DNA of 64,000 nt from Bacteroides salyersiae WAL 10018 = DSM 18765 = JCM 12988 (GTDB lineage Bacteria; Bacteroidota; Bacteroidia; Bacteroidales; Bacteroidaceae). Both the position numbers and the translations under genes were made by a program. This document shows, piece after piece, positions 25,416 through 33,449 of the stretch; positions within the stretch are counted from its first letter, which is position 1; each line of letters opens with the position of its first letter. The stretch is from positions 1-64,000 of the forward strand of contig NZ_KB905469.1 in the NCBI RefSeq assembly GCF_000381365.1, given 5' to 3'. The notes beneath the pieces are model-generated. The model searched no databases, was not told where the DNA came from, and saw only the letters and a list, made by a program, of their open reading frames with translations.

Positions 25416-26357
25416 TTAGAGAGCACCTACTTCTTTAAGAGCAGCATTTGTTTTACGAACAGCAGCAGCACTTGCTTTGAATTTAGCCATTTCTTCTTCA
25501 TTCAATGGAAGTTCAACAACTTTTTCAATACCATTCTTACCCAAGATTACAGGTACACCACAGCAGATGTCTTCTTCTCCGTATTCTCCTTCAAGAGCTA
25601 CTGAGCAAGGAACCATCTTCTTCTGGTCGTGGATAATAGATTCCACAACGAAAGCTCCTGCTGCACCCGGTGCATACCATGCAGAAGTACCCAACAGTTT
25701 GGTCAGTGTAGCACCTCCTACCATTGTATCGGCAGCCACTTTCTCCAACTGTTCTGCTGACAGGAAGTTAGAAACCGGCATACCTTTGTAAGTGGCGAAA
25801 CGAGTCAAAGGAATCATAGTAGTGTCACCGTGACCACCGATAACCATACCTTCTACTTCATTAGCATTGCAACCTAAAGCCTGTGACAAGAAATATTTGA
25901 AACGTGAACTATCCAAAGCGCCACCCATACCGATAATACGGTTTTTAGGCACACCCAAAGCCTTCAATGACAAATAAGTCATTGTATCCATCGGATTAGA
26001 GATTACTACAATAATTGCATTTGGAGAATATTTCAGGATGTTTTCAGCTACCGATTTCACGATACCGGCATTTACACCGATCAACTCTTCACGAGTCATG
26101 CCCGGTTTACGAGGAATACCGGAAGTTATAACAACAACGTCAGAGTTTGCAGTTTTAGCATAATCATTGGTGCAGCCTACGACAGTAGTGTCGAATCCCA
26201 ACAACTGAGCTGTCTGCATCATATCCATTGCCTTACCTTCTGAAACGCCTTCTTTTACATCCAGCATTACTACTTCGTCTGCTACTTCATTGAAAGCAAG
26301 TACATTTGCACATGTAGCACCTACGTTACCTGCGCCTACTACGGTTACTTTTGACAT
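25416..26357 (-). CDS. mdh: Malate dehydrogenase
   Basis: A 313-residue NAD-dependent enzyme of the lactate/malate dehydrogenase family that interconverts malate and oxaloacetate. The Rossmann GAGNVGATCA is at residues 8-17, the substrate-binding Arg pair lies in SGIPRKPGMTREEL, VISNPMDTMTYL is in the centre, and the catalytic His is in VIGGHGDTTMIPLTR. Full length and intact. On the minus strand TACTTTTG (plus coordinates 26408-26415) is a good -7 element. In Bacteroides it feeds the reductive branch to fumarate and succinate. Confidence 0.96.
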   Translation of the reverse strand: MSKVTVVGAGNVGATCANVLAFNEVADEVVMLDVKEGVSEGKAMDMMQTAQLLGFDTTVVGCTNDYAKTANSDVVVITSGIPRKPGMTREELIGVNAGIVKSVAENILKYSPNAIIVVISNPMDTMTYLSLKALGVPKNRIIGMGGALDSSRFKYFLSQALGCNANEVEGMVIGGHGDTTMIPLTRFATYKGMPVSNFLSAEQLEKVAADTMVGGATLTKLLGTSAWYAPGAAGAFVVESIIHDQKKMVPCSVALEGEYGEEDICCGVPVILGKNGIEKVVELPLNEEEMAKFKASAAAVRKTNAALKEVGAL

Positions 26358-26407
26358 AATACTTATATTTTAAAAAGTTGATAATTAGTTCTATACTTTT
26401 TGCGCCA

Positions 26408-26415
26408 CAAAAGTA
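26408..26415 (-). promoter_or_regulatory. mdh -7 promoter element
   Basis: TACTTTTG on the minus strand, 51 bases upstream of the mdh start, matches TAnnTTTG. The -33 element is weak (TTTA). Confidence 0.5.
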
Positions 26416-26614
26416 CAACGATAATCGTAATTAAAGAAATATTTCCGTAATAAATTTAGTTAAACCGACAACACTTAATGGTATAAGATTTCATAAACCG
26501 GTCATTGATCTGCTATGACATTTGTGTATGGAAATAAAAAACTAAGTGAAACTCTGCGCTACTCTGTCACTAAATGATTAAATTTGCGGCGAATTATCAT
26601 CTAACTAAAGAGAC

Positions 26615-27487
26615 ATGAATAAGAAATCCCTTCTCATTATCGCCGTATCGGTGCTGGTGATAGCCCTCATCGGTATCACTTATTTACTATTTACCGAAAA
26701 GCAGAGTAATCGTGAACTAATCGAAGAGTTTGCCCTTGAGAAAGAAGATCTGGAGAATGAATATACACGTTTTGCACAGCAATATGACGAGTTAAAACTG
26801 ACCGTATCCAACGACTCCTTATCGATCCTGTTGGAACAAGAGCAAATCAAGACCCAACGGCTGCTCGAAGAATTGCGTACCGTTAAAAGCAGCAACGCCA
26901 CTGAAATACGCCGCTTAAAAAAAGAACTGGCTTCACTCCGCAAAATCATGATCGGCTATATCAACCAAATAGACTCCCTCAACAAGCTTACCAACCAGCA
27001 AAAGCAGGTAATTGCGGAAGTAACACAGAAATACAATGCTGCTTCACGCCAAATCAGCAACCTGTCAGAAGAGAAAAAGAATCTGAATAAAAAAGTAACT
27101 TTAGCAGCCCAATTGGATGCTACCAATATTTGGATCGAGCCCAAAAACAAACGTGATAAAAAAGTAAAGAAAGTAAAAGACATCGTCAAGTTTGCCATCG
27201 GCTTTACAATTGTCAAAAACATCACGGCAGAAACCGGTGAACGTACCCTGTACGTCAACATCTATAAACCCAATAACGAAGTACTGACCAAGAACGCCGC
27301 CAATACTTTCGAATATGAGAACCGTTCACTTCCCTACTCCATCAAGAAATACATCGAATACAACGGAGAAGAACAGTCTATCACCGTGTTCTGGAATGTG
27401 GAAGAATATCTTTCCGCCGGTACCTACCGCGTAGACATCTTCGCCGACGGAACAATGATCGGTTCACAACGGTTCGAATTGGAATAG
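26615..27487 (+). CDS. Membrane-anchored coiled-coil protein of unknown function
   Basis: A 290-residue protein with an N-terminal transmembrane anchor (residues 5-26, LLIIAVSVLVIALIGITYLLF). A long coiled coil follows from about residue 30 to 155, rich in Glu, Lys, Gln and Leu heptads. A basic linker (KNKRDKKVKKVKDIVKF) leads to a C-terminal beta-sandwich-like domain (RTLYVNIYKPNNEVLT, SITVFWNVEEYLSAGTYRVDIFADG). The topology suggests the coil and C-terminal domain are periplasmic. No family with a known function is recognised. A TAAATTTG promoter-like element is at 26579-26586. It stands alone. Confidence 0.72.
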   Translation: MNKKSLLIIAVSVLVIALIGITYLLFTEKQSNRELIEEFALEKEDLENEYTRFAQQYDELKLTVSNDSLSILLEQEQIKTQRLLEELRTVKSSNATEIRRLKKELASLRKIMIGYINQIDSLNKLTNQQKQVIAEVTQKYNAASRQISNLSEEKKNLNKKVTLAAQLDATNIWIEPKNKRDKKVKKVKDIVKFAIGFTIVKNITAETGERTLYVNIYKPNNEVLTKNAANTFEYENRSLPYSIKKYIEYNGEEQSITVFWNVEEYLSAGTYRVDIFADGTMIGSQRFELE

Positions 27488-27568
27488 CCAGTTCTCCGCA
27501 CAGAAAAAATATGCCGGGCCAGTAGTCCCCTTCCCACTCATCCTTACATAAAGAAAATAGTAATATAC

Positions 27569-27620
27569 ATCCCCCCCTTATATTATATGTTACCCCAAAT
27601 AACAATATATGTAAGGGGGC
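27569..27620 (+). terminator. Hairpin after the coiled-coil gene
   Basis: CCCCCTTATATTATATGTTA pairs, with two mismatches, with TAACAATATATGTAAGGGGG across a short CCCCAAA loop. It is a strong stem but has no long T run; probable terminator or processing site. Confidence 0.55.
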
Positions 27621-27630
27621 ATTTCATATC

Positions 27631-27696
27631 CCCTAAGCACCCTTCTCACCACCCCTAAGCATCCTTCCCACCGACCATAAGCACCCTTCCCCTCCT
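27631..27696 (+). repeat. Three tandem 22-bp repeats
   Basis: CCCTAAGCACCCTTCTCACC-type units start at 27631, 27653 and 27675, each 22 bp with a few differences. Followed by an inverted-repeat element. No coding potential. Confidence 0.75.
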
Positions 27697-27743
27697 CGGC
27701 CTTATTTTTTCTCCGCCAAGCGATCGCCCGTAGTGTAGCGTCC

Positions 27744-27784
27744 AAAGGGGCGATTGTCTGAGCGCAGCGAGTTCGAGCCCCTTT
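27744..27784. repeat. REP-like inverted repeat
   Basis: AAAGGGGC (27744-27751) and GCCCCTTT (27777-27784) flank a 25-base loop containing GAGCGCAGCGAG. The local GC content is well above that of the surroundings. It looks like one member of a dispersed extragenic palindromic family; the copy number cannot be checked here. Confidence 0.5.
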
Positions 27785-28016
27785 AGCGAAACGCAGGAAG
27801 AGAGTAGGAGAAAAAATACAGCCTTGATCCTTTCTTTTGGTATCTTTTCTTTCGTATCAAGACGAAAGAAAAGTACATCCCCCATCATTATACTCAAAAA
27901 ACCTTAAATCATTTTGCCAATTCACCGAAACCCCATACTTTTGTTTCGTTGTTTATGCAATCATTATTCTGCAAATCAAAAGTAAGAAACAGAAAATATC
28001 CATAAACAAAAATCTC

Positions 28017-28024
28017 TATATTTG
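28017..28024 (+). promoter_or_regulatory. Promoter -7 element of the export operon
   Basis: TATATTTG, a perfect TAnnTTTG match, 45 bases before the TolC-type gene start. Confidence 0.6.
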
Positions 28025-28068
28025 TGTTGTAAAAAAAGAAGTATCACCTTTATAATACGCGAGATGCA

Positions 28069-29538
28069 ATGAAAAAATTATTCATTCTGACAATTCTGCT
28101 AATCAATCTCTTTTCAACAAAAGCACAGAACATACTCAACTTAGATAGTTGCCGTGCATTGGCTTTGGCCAACAATAAAGAGTTGCTCATCAGTAATGAG
28201 AAAATAAATGCAGCACATTACCAGCGAAAAGCTGCTTTCACCAATTACCTGCCCAATATTTCGGCCACAGGAGCTTACATGCGAAACCAAAAAGAATTCT
28301 CATTGTTGAACGATGCCCAGAAAGGAGCTTTATCCGGTTTAGGAACCAGCATAGGTGGTCCGTTGCAACAAGCCGGAGAGGCCGTATTGGGCCAGCTTCC
28401 TCCCGAACTGGCACAAAAATTAGCTCCGGTTCTCACGCAAGTGGGCAACGAGCTTGTACCCGCCCTTAACGGAGCAGGGGAATCATTAATCGACGCTTTC
28501 CGTACCGATACCCGAAACGTATATGCCGGTGCCATCACGTTGACACAACCTCTTTATATGGGAGGTAAAATCCGCGCTTACAATAAAATCACCAAATATG
28601 CCGAAGAACTGGCACGCCAGCAGCATCATTCCGGCCTACAGGAAGTGATCTTAAGTACCGACCAAGCCTACTGGCAAGTCGTTTCGCTGGTAAATAAGAA
28701 AAAACTGGCAGAAGGTTATTTGAAACTTCTTCAAAAATTAGACAGCGATGTAGAAAAAATGATTGCTGAAGGAGTGGCAACCAAAGCGGACGGACTATCC
28801 GTGCGCGTAAAGGTAAACGAAGCCGAGATGACACTCACTAAAGTAGAAGACGGACTCAGTCTTTCCAGAATGTTGCTTTGTCAACTATGCGGTCTCGATT
28901 TGACCACCCCGATCGTATTAGCAGACGAGAATATAGAAAACCTGCCCTTATTAAAAACGGAAACACAATTTGACATGGCCACCGCTTATGCCAATCGTCC
29001 GGAGATACGTAGTTTGGAACTTGCCAGTCAGATATACAATCAGAAAATAAACGTAACCCGTGCCGAGCATCTCCCCTCCGTAGCTTTCATGGGAAATTAC
29101 ATGGTTACCAACCCCTCCGTATTTAACGGATTTGAGAATAAGTTCAAAGGTATGTGGAACGTAGGTGTCATGGTACAACTCCCTATCTGGCATTGGGGCG
29201 AAGGCATATATAAGGTAAAAGCTGCAAAAGCAGAATCTCGTATAGCCCAGTATCAGTTACAAGATGCAAAAGAGAAAATAGAATTACAGGTAAACCAAGC
29301 CGCTTTCAAGGTGAACGAAGCTGCCAAAAAACTCGTCATGGCTGAGAAAAACCAGGAAAAAGCAGACGAGAACCTTCGATATGCCCGGTTGGGCTTTGAA
29401 GAAGGAGTGATAGCCACCAGCAATGTCCTTGAAGCGCAAACAGCTTGGCTGTCTGCCCAATCCGAAAAGATAGACGCCCAGATTGATGTCAAATTGACGG
29501 AAATCTATCTGCAAAAGTCATTGGGTACACTTAAATAA
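28069..29538 (+). CDS. TolC-family outer-membrane efflux protein
   Basis: A 489-residue outer-membrane channel protein. The signal peptide is MKKLFILTILLINLFSTKAQ. Two OEP-type repeats of long helices and strands follow (LNLDSCRALALANNKELLISNEKINAAHYQRKAAFTNYLPNISATG near the start, ELASQIYNQKINVTRAEHLPSVAFMG in the middle). It contains an unusual Gly/Pro/Leu-rich insertion at about residues 85-140 (KGALSGLGTSIGGPLQQAGE). First gene of an operon with a membrane-fusion protein and two ABC-2 permeases, forming a tripartite exporter. Confidence 0.9.
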   Translation: MKKLFILTILLINLFSTKAQNILNLDSCRALALANNKELLISNEKINAAHYQRKAAFTNYLPNISATGAYMRNQKEFSLLNDAQKGALSGLGTSIGGPLQQAGEAVLGQLPPELAQKLAPVLTQVGNELVPALNGAGESLIDAFRTDTRNVYAGAITLTQPLYMGGKIRAYNKITKYAEELARQQHHSGLQEVILSTDQAYWQVVSLVNKKKLAEGYLKLLQKLDSDVEKMIAEGVATKADGLSVRVKVNEAEMTLTKVEDGLSLSRMLLCQLCGLDLTTPIVLADENIENLPLLKTETQFDMATAYANRPEIRSLELASQIYNQKINVTRAEHLPSVAFMGNYMVTNPSVFNGFENKFKGMWNVGVMVQLPIWHWGEGIYKVKAAKAESRIAQYQLQDAKEKIELQVNQAAFKVNEAAKKLVMAEKNQEKADENLRYARLGFEEGVIATSNVLEAQTAWLSAQSEKIDAQIDVKLTEIYLQKSLGTLK

Positions 29539-29553
29539 AGGAAGAGGTAAAAA

Positions 29554-29574
29554 GGGAGAAGGGAGAAGGGAGAA
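29554..29574 (+). repeat. Three GGGAGAA repeats
   Basis: Perfect 7-bp tandem copies at 29554, 29561 and 29568 in the 199-base gap inside the operon, within a longer purine tract (29540-29592). Confidence 0.7.
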
Positions 29575-29702
29575 AGGAGAGGGAAGAAGAAAAATTCGTA
29601 ATTGAATACCGACCTAAAAGTACTGAATAAGAAACTGATAGAACAAAAACTTGATAGAACAGGAAGTTCATAAATAATAAAAACATAAGAAAGAGTTATT
29701 TC

Positions 29703-29733
29703 AATCGTAAATCGTAAATTGTAAATTGTAAAT
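29703..29733 (+). repeat. Four AATYGTA repeats next to the HlyD start
   Basis: AATCGTA twice, then AATTGTA twice, in perfect 7-bp register from 29703 to 29730, plus a partial AAT. The array ends seven bases before the ATG at 29738, so it occupies the ribosome-binding region. Confidence 0.75.
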
Positions 29734-29737
29734 AAAA

Positions 29738-30730
29738 ATGGCATCACAAAAATCACAGAACAGCAATATGCTGCTTGCATTCCTTACTCTTTTGGGAGTT
29801 ATCGCTCTGGTTGCAGTCGTTGGTTTCTTCATGCTTCGCAAGGGACCGGAGATTATCCAGGGACAGGCTGAAGTGGATGAATACCGGGTATCAAGCAAAG
29901 TACCGGGACGTATACTTGAATTCCGCGTCAAAGAAGGACAAACCGTACAAGCGGGAGATACCCTTGCCATCCTTAAAGCACCGGATATCACTGCAAAAAT
30001 GGAACAGGCACGTGCTGCAGAAGCTGCCGCACAGGCACAAAACGAAAAAGCCATTAAAGGCGCCCGTCAGGAACAAATACAAGCTGCCTATGAAATGTGG
30101 CAAAAAGCCCAAGCCGGGGTAGTAATTGCCGAAAAATCGTACAAACGCGTTAAAAACTTGTTCGAGCAAGGAGTAATGCCTGCACAAAAACTGGATGAAG
30201 TAACCGCACAACTCAATGCATCCATTGCCACCGAAAAAGCCGCTAAAGCCCAATACACAATGGCAAAGAATGGGGCAGAACGGGAAGACAAGATGGCAGC
30301 AGCCGCTCTTGTGGAACGTGCAAAAGGTGCTGTTGCCGAAGTGGAATCTTATATAAAAGAAACTTTCCTCATCGCACAATCAGCAGGCGAAGTTTCCGAA
30401 ATATTTCCCAAGGTAGGTGAACTGGTAGGAACCGGAGCACCTATTATGAACATTGCCATACTCAAAGACATGTGGGTCACTTTCAATGTACGTGAAGACC
30501 TGCTGAAAAACCTTACAATGGGAGCTGAATTCGAAGCCTTCGTCCCGGCACTGGACAATAAGACGATCAAACTGAAAGTGGATTATATGAAAGACTTAGG
30601 TACTTATGCCGCTTGGAAAGCTACGAAAACAACCGGGCAGTTTGACTTGAAAACATTTGAAGTCCGCGCACGCCCACTGGATAAGGTAGAAGGACTGCGC
30701 CCGGGAATGTCGGTGATTATCAAGAAATAA
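29738..30730 (+). CDS. HlyD-type membrane fusion protein
   Basis: A 330-residue periplasmic adaptor of a tripartite exporter. The N-terminal transmembrane anchor spans residues 10-30 (LLAFLTLLGVIALVAVVGFFML). The lipoyl/biotinyl-like half (IIQGQAEVDEYRVSSKVPGRILEFRVKEGQTVQAGDTLAIL) and an alpha-helical hairpin of about 100 residues follow. A beta-barrel part (VGELVGTGAPIMNIAILKDMWVTFNVREDLL) ends in RPLDKVEGLRPGMSVIIKK. It links the TolC-like channel upstream to the permeases downstream. Confidence 0.9.
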   Translation: MASQKSQNSNMLLAFLTLLGVIALVAVVGFFMLRKGPEIIQGQAEVDEYRVSSKVPGRILEFRVKEGQTVQAGDTLAILKAPDITAKMEQARAAEAAAQAQNEKAIKGARQEQIQAAYEMWQKAQAGVVIAEKSYKRVKNLFEQGVMPAQKLDEVTAQLNASIATEKAAKAQYTMAKNGAEREDKMAAAALVERAKGAVAEVESYIKETFLIAQSAGEVSEIFPKVGELVGTGAPIMNIAILKDMWVTFNVREDLLKNLTMGAEFEAFVPALDNKTIKLKVDYMKDLGTYAAWKATKTTGQFDLKTFEVRARPLDKVEGLRPGMSVIIKK

Positions 30731-30733
30731 TTA

Positions 30734-30832
30734 AATAATGTGTCAATGTGCCAATATGCCAATTGGCTGCGCTATGCCAACATGCCGCATGGTAATTGGC
30801 ACATTGGCATATTGGCACATTGACACATTATT
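30734..30832. repeat. Perfect 30-bp inverted repeat inside the export operon
   Basis: The arms 30734-30763 and 30803-30832 are exactly complementary over 30 bp with a 39-base loop that contains further short complementary pieces (GCCAAC, GCATGG). Each arm itself contains repeated TGCCAAT/TGTCAAT units. It fills most of the gap between the HlyD gene and the first permease. Confidence 0.9.
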
Positions 30833-30850
30833 CATTCTCATTACTAAATT

Positions 30851-32032
30851 ATGAAAGAAAGAGAAAAGAAATACATAGCCTTGTGGCTCGTCATGAAGCG
30901 CGAATGCCGCCGTCTCGTGTCGCGTCCGCTTTATCTCTTTTGCATGGTGATTGCACCGTTATTCTGTTATATCTTCTTCACCACACTGATGGATTCCGGT
31001 CTACCGACCAATCTGCCTGTCGGTGCAGTGGATATGGATCAGTCTGCCACCTCGCGAAACCTGATCCGCAATCTGGATGCCTTCGGACAGACGGGTGTAG
31101 TGGCACATTACGGTAGTATAGCCGATGCCCGCATTGCCGTGCAAGAAGGAAAGATTTACGGTTTCTTTTATATCCCCAAGGGGTTATCGGCAGATGCCCA
31201 AAGCCAACGCCAGCCCAAGATTTCATTTTACACCAACAACTCTTATCTCATAGCGGGTTCTTTGTTATTCAAAGACATGAAGATGATGAGTGAACTGGCA
31301 GCAGGAGCAGCCGGACGTTCGGTTCTATATGCCAAAGGGGCTACCGAAGACCAGGCAATGGGGTTTCTGCAACCGATTGTAATCGATACGCACCCATTGA
31401 ACAATCCCTGGTTAAACTACTCCGTATACCTGTGCAACACATTAGTGCCGGGCGTACTCATGCTGATGATATTCATGATAACCGTATACTCCATCGGCAC
31501 GGAAATCAAAGACCGCACAGCCCGCGAATGGTTACGCATGAGCAATAACTCCATATACATAGCCTTGGCAGGCAAACTGTTGCCCCACACGGTGATATTC
31601 TTCATTATGGGTATCTTCTATAATATATATCTGTATGGATTCCTGCACTTCCCGTGCAATAGCGGCATCCTGCCGATGATATTGGCTACCCTTTGTCTGG
31701 TGCTCGCCTCCCAATGCTGCGGCATCGTGATGATAGGTACTCTGCCCACCCTGCGTCTTGGATTAAGTTTCGCTTCATTGTGGGGTGTCATCTCCTTCTC
31801 CATCTCCGGCTTCTCGTTTCCGGTAATGGCGATGCATCCCGTCTTGCAGGCATTGAGCAACCTCTTCCCGTTGCGTCACTATTTTCTTATTTACATAGAC
31901 CAGGCACTCAATGGTTATAGCATGATCTATTCCTGGCCCAACTATATGGCATTACTGATATTTATGATGCTTCCTTTCCTTGTGGTTCACCGCTTGAAAG
32001 AAGCATTGATATACTATAAATACGTACCCTGA
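30851..32032 (+). CDS. ABC-2 type transporter permease
   Basis: A 393-residue inner-membrane protein. One transmembrane segment near residues 25-45 is followed by a large periplasmic domain (residues about 45-185, DMDQSATSRNLIRNLDAFGQTG.., VQEGKIYGFFYIPKGLSADAQ). Five or six transmembrane segments follow from residue 195 to 385. This is the YhhJ/YadH-like ABC2_membrane_3 architecture. It has no nucleotide-binding domain. The last base of its stop codon is the first base of the next permease's ATG (32032). Partner of the second permease. Confidence 0.88.
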   Translation: MKEREKKYIALWLVMKRECRRLVSRPLYLFCMVIAPLFCYIFFTTLMDSGLPTNLPVGAVDMDQSATSRNLIRNLDAFGQTGVVAHYGSIADARIAVQEGKIYGFFYIPKGLSADAQSQRQPKISFYTNNSYLIAGSLLFKDMKMMSELAAGAAGRSVLYAKGATEDQAMGFLQPIVIDTHPLNNPWLNYSVYLCNTLVPGVLMLMIFMITVYSIGTEIKDRTAREWLRMSNNSIYIALAGKLLPHTVIFFIMGIFYNIYLYGFLHFPCNSGILPMILATLCLVLASQCCGIVMIGTLPTLRLGLSFASLWGVISFSISGFSFPVMAMHPVLQALSNLFPLRHYFLIYIDQALNGYSMIYSWPNYMALLIFMMLPFLVVHRLKEALIYYKYVP

Positions 32033-33285
32033 TGAAAGAGATTACATTCAAAGAAAGAGTAAAGCAAGGCATCAATGACCTGTTTTACATCTGGTTGCGA
32101 GAGTTCCGTACCACTTTCCGCGATCAGGGGGTACTCATATTCTTTATACTCGTGCCAGTGGTATATCCGCTTATCTACGGATTTATCTATACAAATGAGG
32201 TGGTACGTGAAGTTCCCGCCGTTGTAGTGGATGCTTCACGCAGTTCCTTGAGCCGCGAATATCTTAGAAAAGTAGATGCAACCCCCGATATCAACATCGT
32301 AGCTTATTGTGCCGACATGGAAGAAGCCAAACTGATGTTGAAAGACCGCCTGGCTTATGGTATTATCTATATCCCTTCGGAATTCAGTCAAGACATCGCA
32401 CAAGGCAAACAGACCCAAGTAAGCATCTATTGTGATATGAGCGGGCTGCTTTATTACAAAAGCATGTTGCTTGCCAATACTGCGGTATCACTGGATATGA
32501 ACCGGGATATCAAGATAGAGCGTGCCGGAAACACAACCGCCCGACAGGATGAAATCACCGGTTATCCGATAGAATATGAAGATGTTGCCATGTTCAACCC
32601 GACCAACGGCTTTGCCGCTTTTCTCATCCCGGCTGTATTAATTTTGCTGATTCAGCAGACCTTATTGCTCGGCATCGGCCTTTCGGCAGGAACAGCGCGC
32701 GAACAGAATCGTTTCAAAGACCTTGTACCTATCAACCGGCATTACAACGGTACGTTGCGTATTGTCATGGGAAAGGGTTTGAGTTATTACATGGTCTATT
32801 CGCTGGTATCGGTATATGTACTATGTGTCGTCCCTCGGATTTTCAGTCTGAACCAAATAGGACAGCCGGGCACGCTCGCCCTGTTCATGCTACCCTATCT
32901 GGCAGCCTGCATCTTTTTTGCCATGACCGCTTCCATTGCTATCCGCAACCGGGAAACGTGTATGCTGCTATTCGTGTTTACCTCCGTCCCTCTGCTGTTC
33001 ATCTCGGGAATATCCTGGCCGGGTGCTGCTATCCCTCCGTTCTGGAAATACTTTTCCTACGTCTTCCCATCGACTTTCGGCATCAATGGTTTTGTACGCA
33101 TCAATAACATGGGAGGTACCTTGAGCGAAGTTGCATTCGAATACAAAGCCTTGTGGCTACAAGCCGGATTTTATTTCCTTACCACCTGTCTCGTATACCG
33201 TTGGCAAATCATAATGAGCCGCAAACATATCATCGAGAGATATAAAGAACTGAAAGAAAGGGAAAGAATGATACAAGGAGAATAA
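32032..33285 (+). CDS. ABC-2 type transporter permease (second)
   Basis: A 417-residue inner-membrane permease of the same ABC2_membrane_3 type: transmembrane segment at about residues 35-53 (GVLIFFILVPVVYPLIYGFIY), periplasmic loop to about residue 195, then five or six transmembrane segments (FAAFLIPAVLILLIQQTLLLGIGLSAG onward). It starts one base into the stop of the first permease. No ATP-binding cassette is encoded in the operon, so an ATPase must come from elsewhere or transport is powered otherwise. A convergent terminator follows. Confidence 0.88.
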   Translation: MKEITFKERVKQGINDLFYIWLREFRTTFRDQGVLIFFILVPVVYPLIYGFIYTNEVVREVPAVVVDASRSSLSREYLRKVDATPDINIVAYCADMEEAKLMLKDRLAYGIIYIPSEFSQDIAQGKQTQVSIYCDMSGLLYYKSMLLANTAVSLDMNRDIKIERAGNTTARQDEITGYPIEYEDVAMFNPTNGFAAFLIPAVLILLIQQTLLLGIGLSAGTAREQNRFKDLVPINRHYNGTLRIVMGKGLSYYMVYSLVSVYVLCVVPRIFSLNQIGQPGTLALFMLPYLAACIFFAMTASIAIRNRETCMLLFVFTSVPLLFISGISWPGAAIPPFWKYFSYVFPSTFGINGFVRINNMGGTLSEVAFEYKALWLQAGFYFLTTCLVYRWQIIMSRKHIIERYKELKERERMIQGE

Positions 33286-33363
33286 ACAAAAGGGAAATAA
33301 TTCCCCGATTATATTATATATAGCGATCTACGGATAATTAACAAATGTAGATAAACATAGACA

Positions 33364-33411
33364 AGCGCAAATTATCGTAAGTGTAATCCAACCTATGCGA
33401 TAATTTGCGCT
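33364..33411. terminator. Bidirectional terminator at the PUL edge
   Basis: Perfect 14-bp arms AGCGCAAATTATCG (33364-33377) and CGATAATTTGCGCT (33398-33411) with a 20-base loop, between convergent genes. Confidence 0.82.
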
Positions 33412-33449
33412 CATTTATTGTAAAATGCCCACAACACCAATAAACCAAA

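Noticed and set aside
27655..27897. Minus-strand 80-codon frame over the repeats after the coiled-coil gene
   Set aside because: It is a translation of the tandem repeats and the REP-like hairpin.
29703..29733. Possible CRISPR or CRISPR-like array
   Set aside because: Units are only 7 bp and contiguous without spacers, and no cas genes are in the window.
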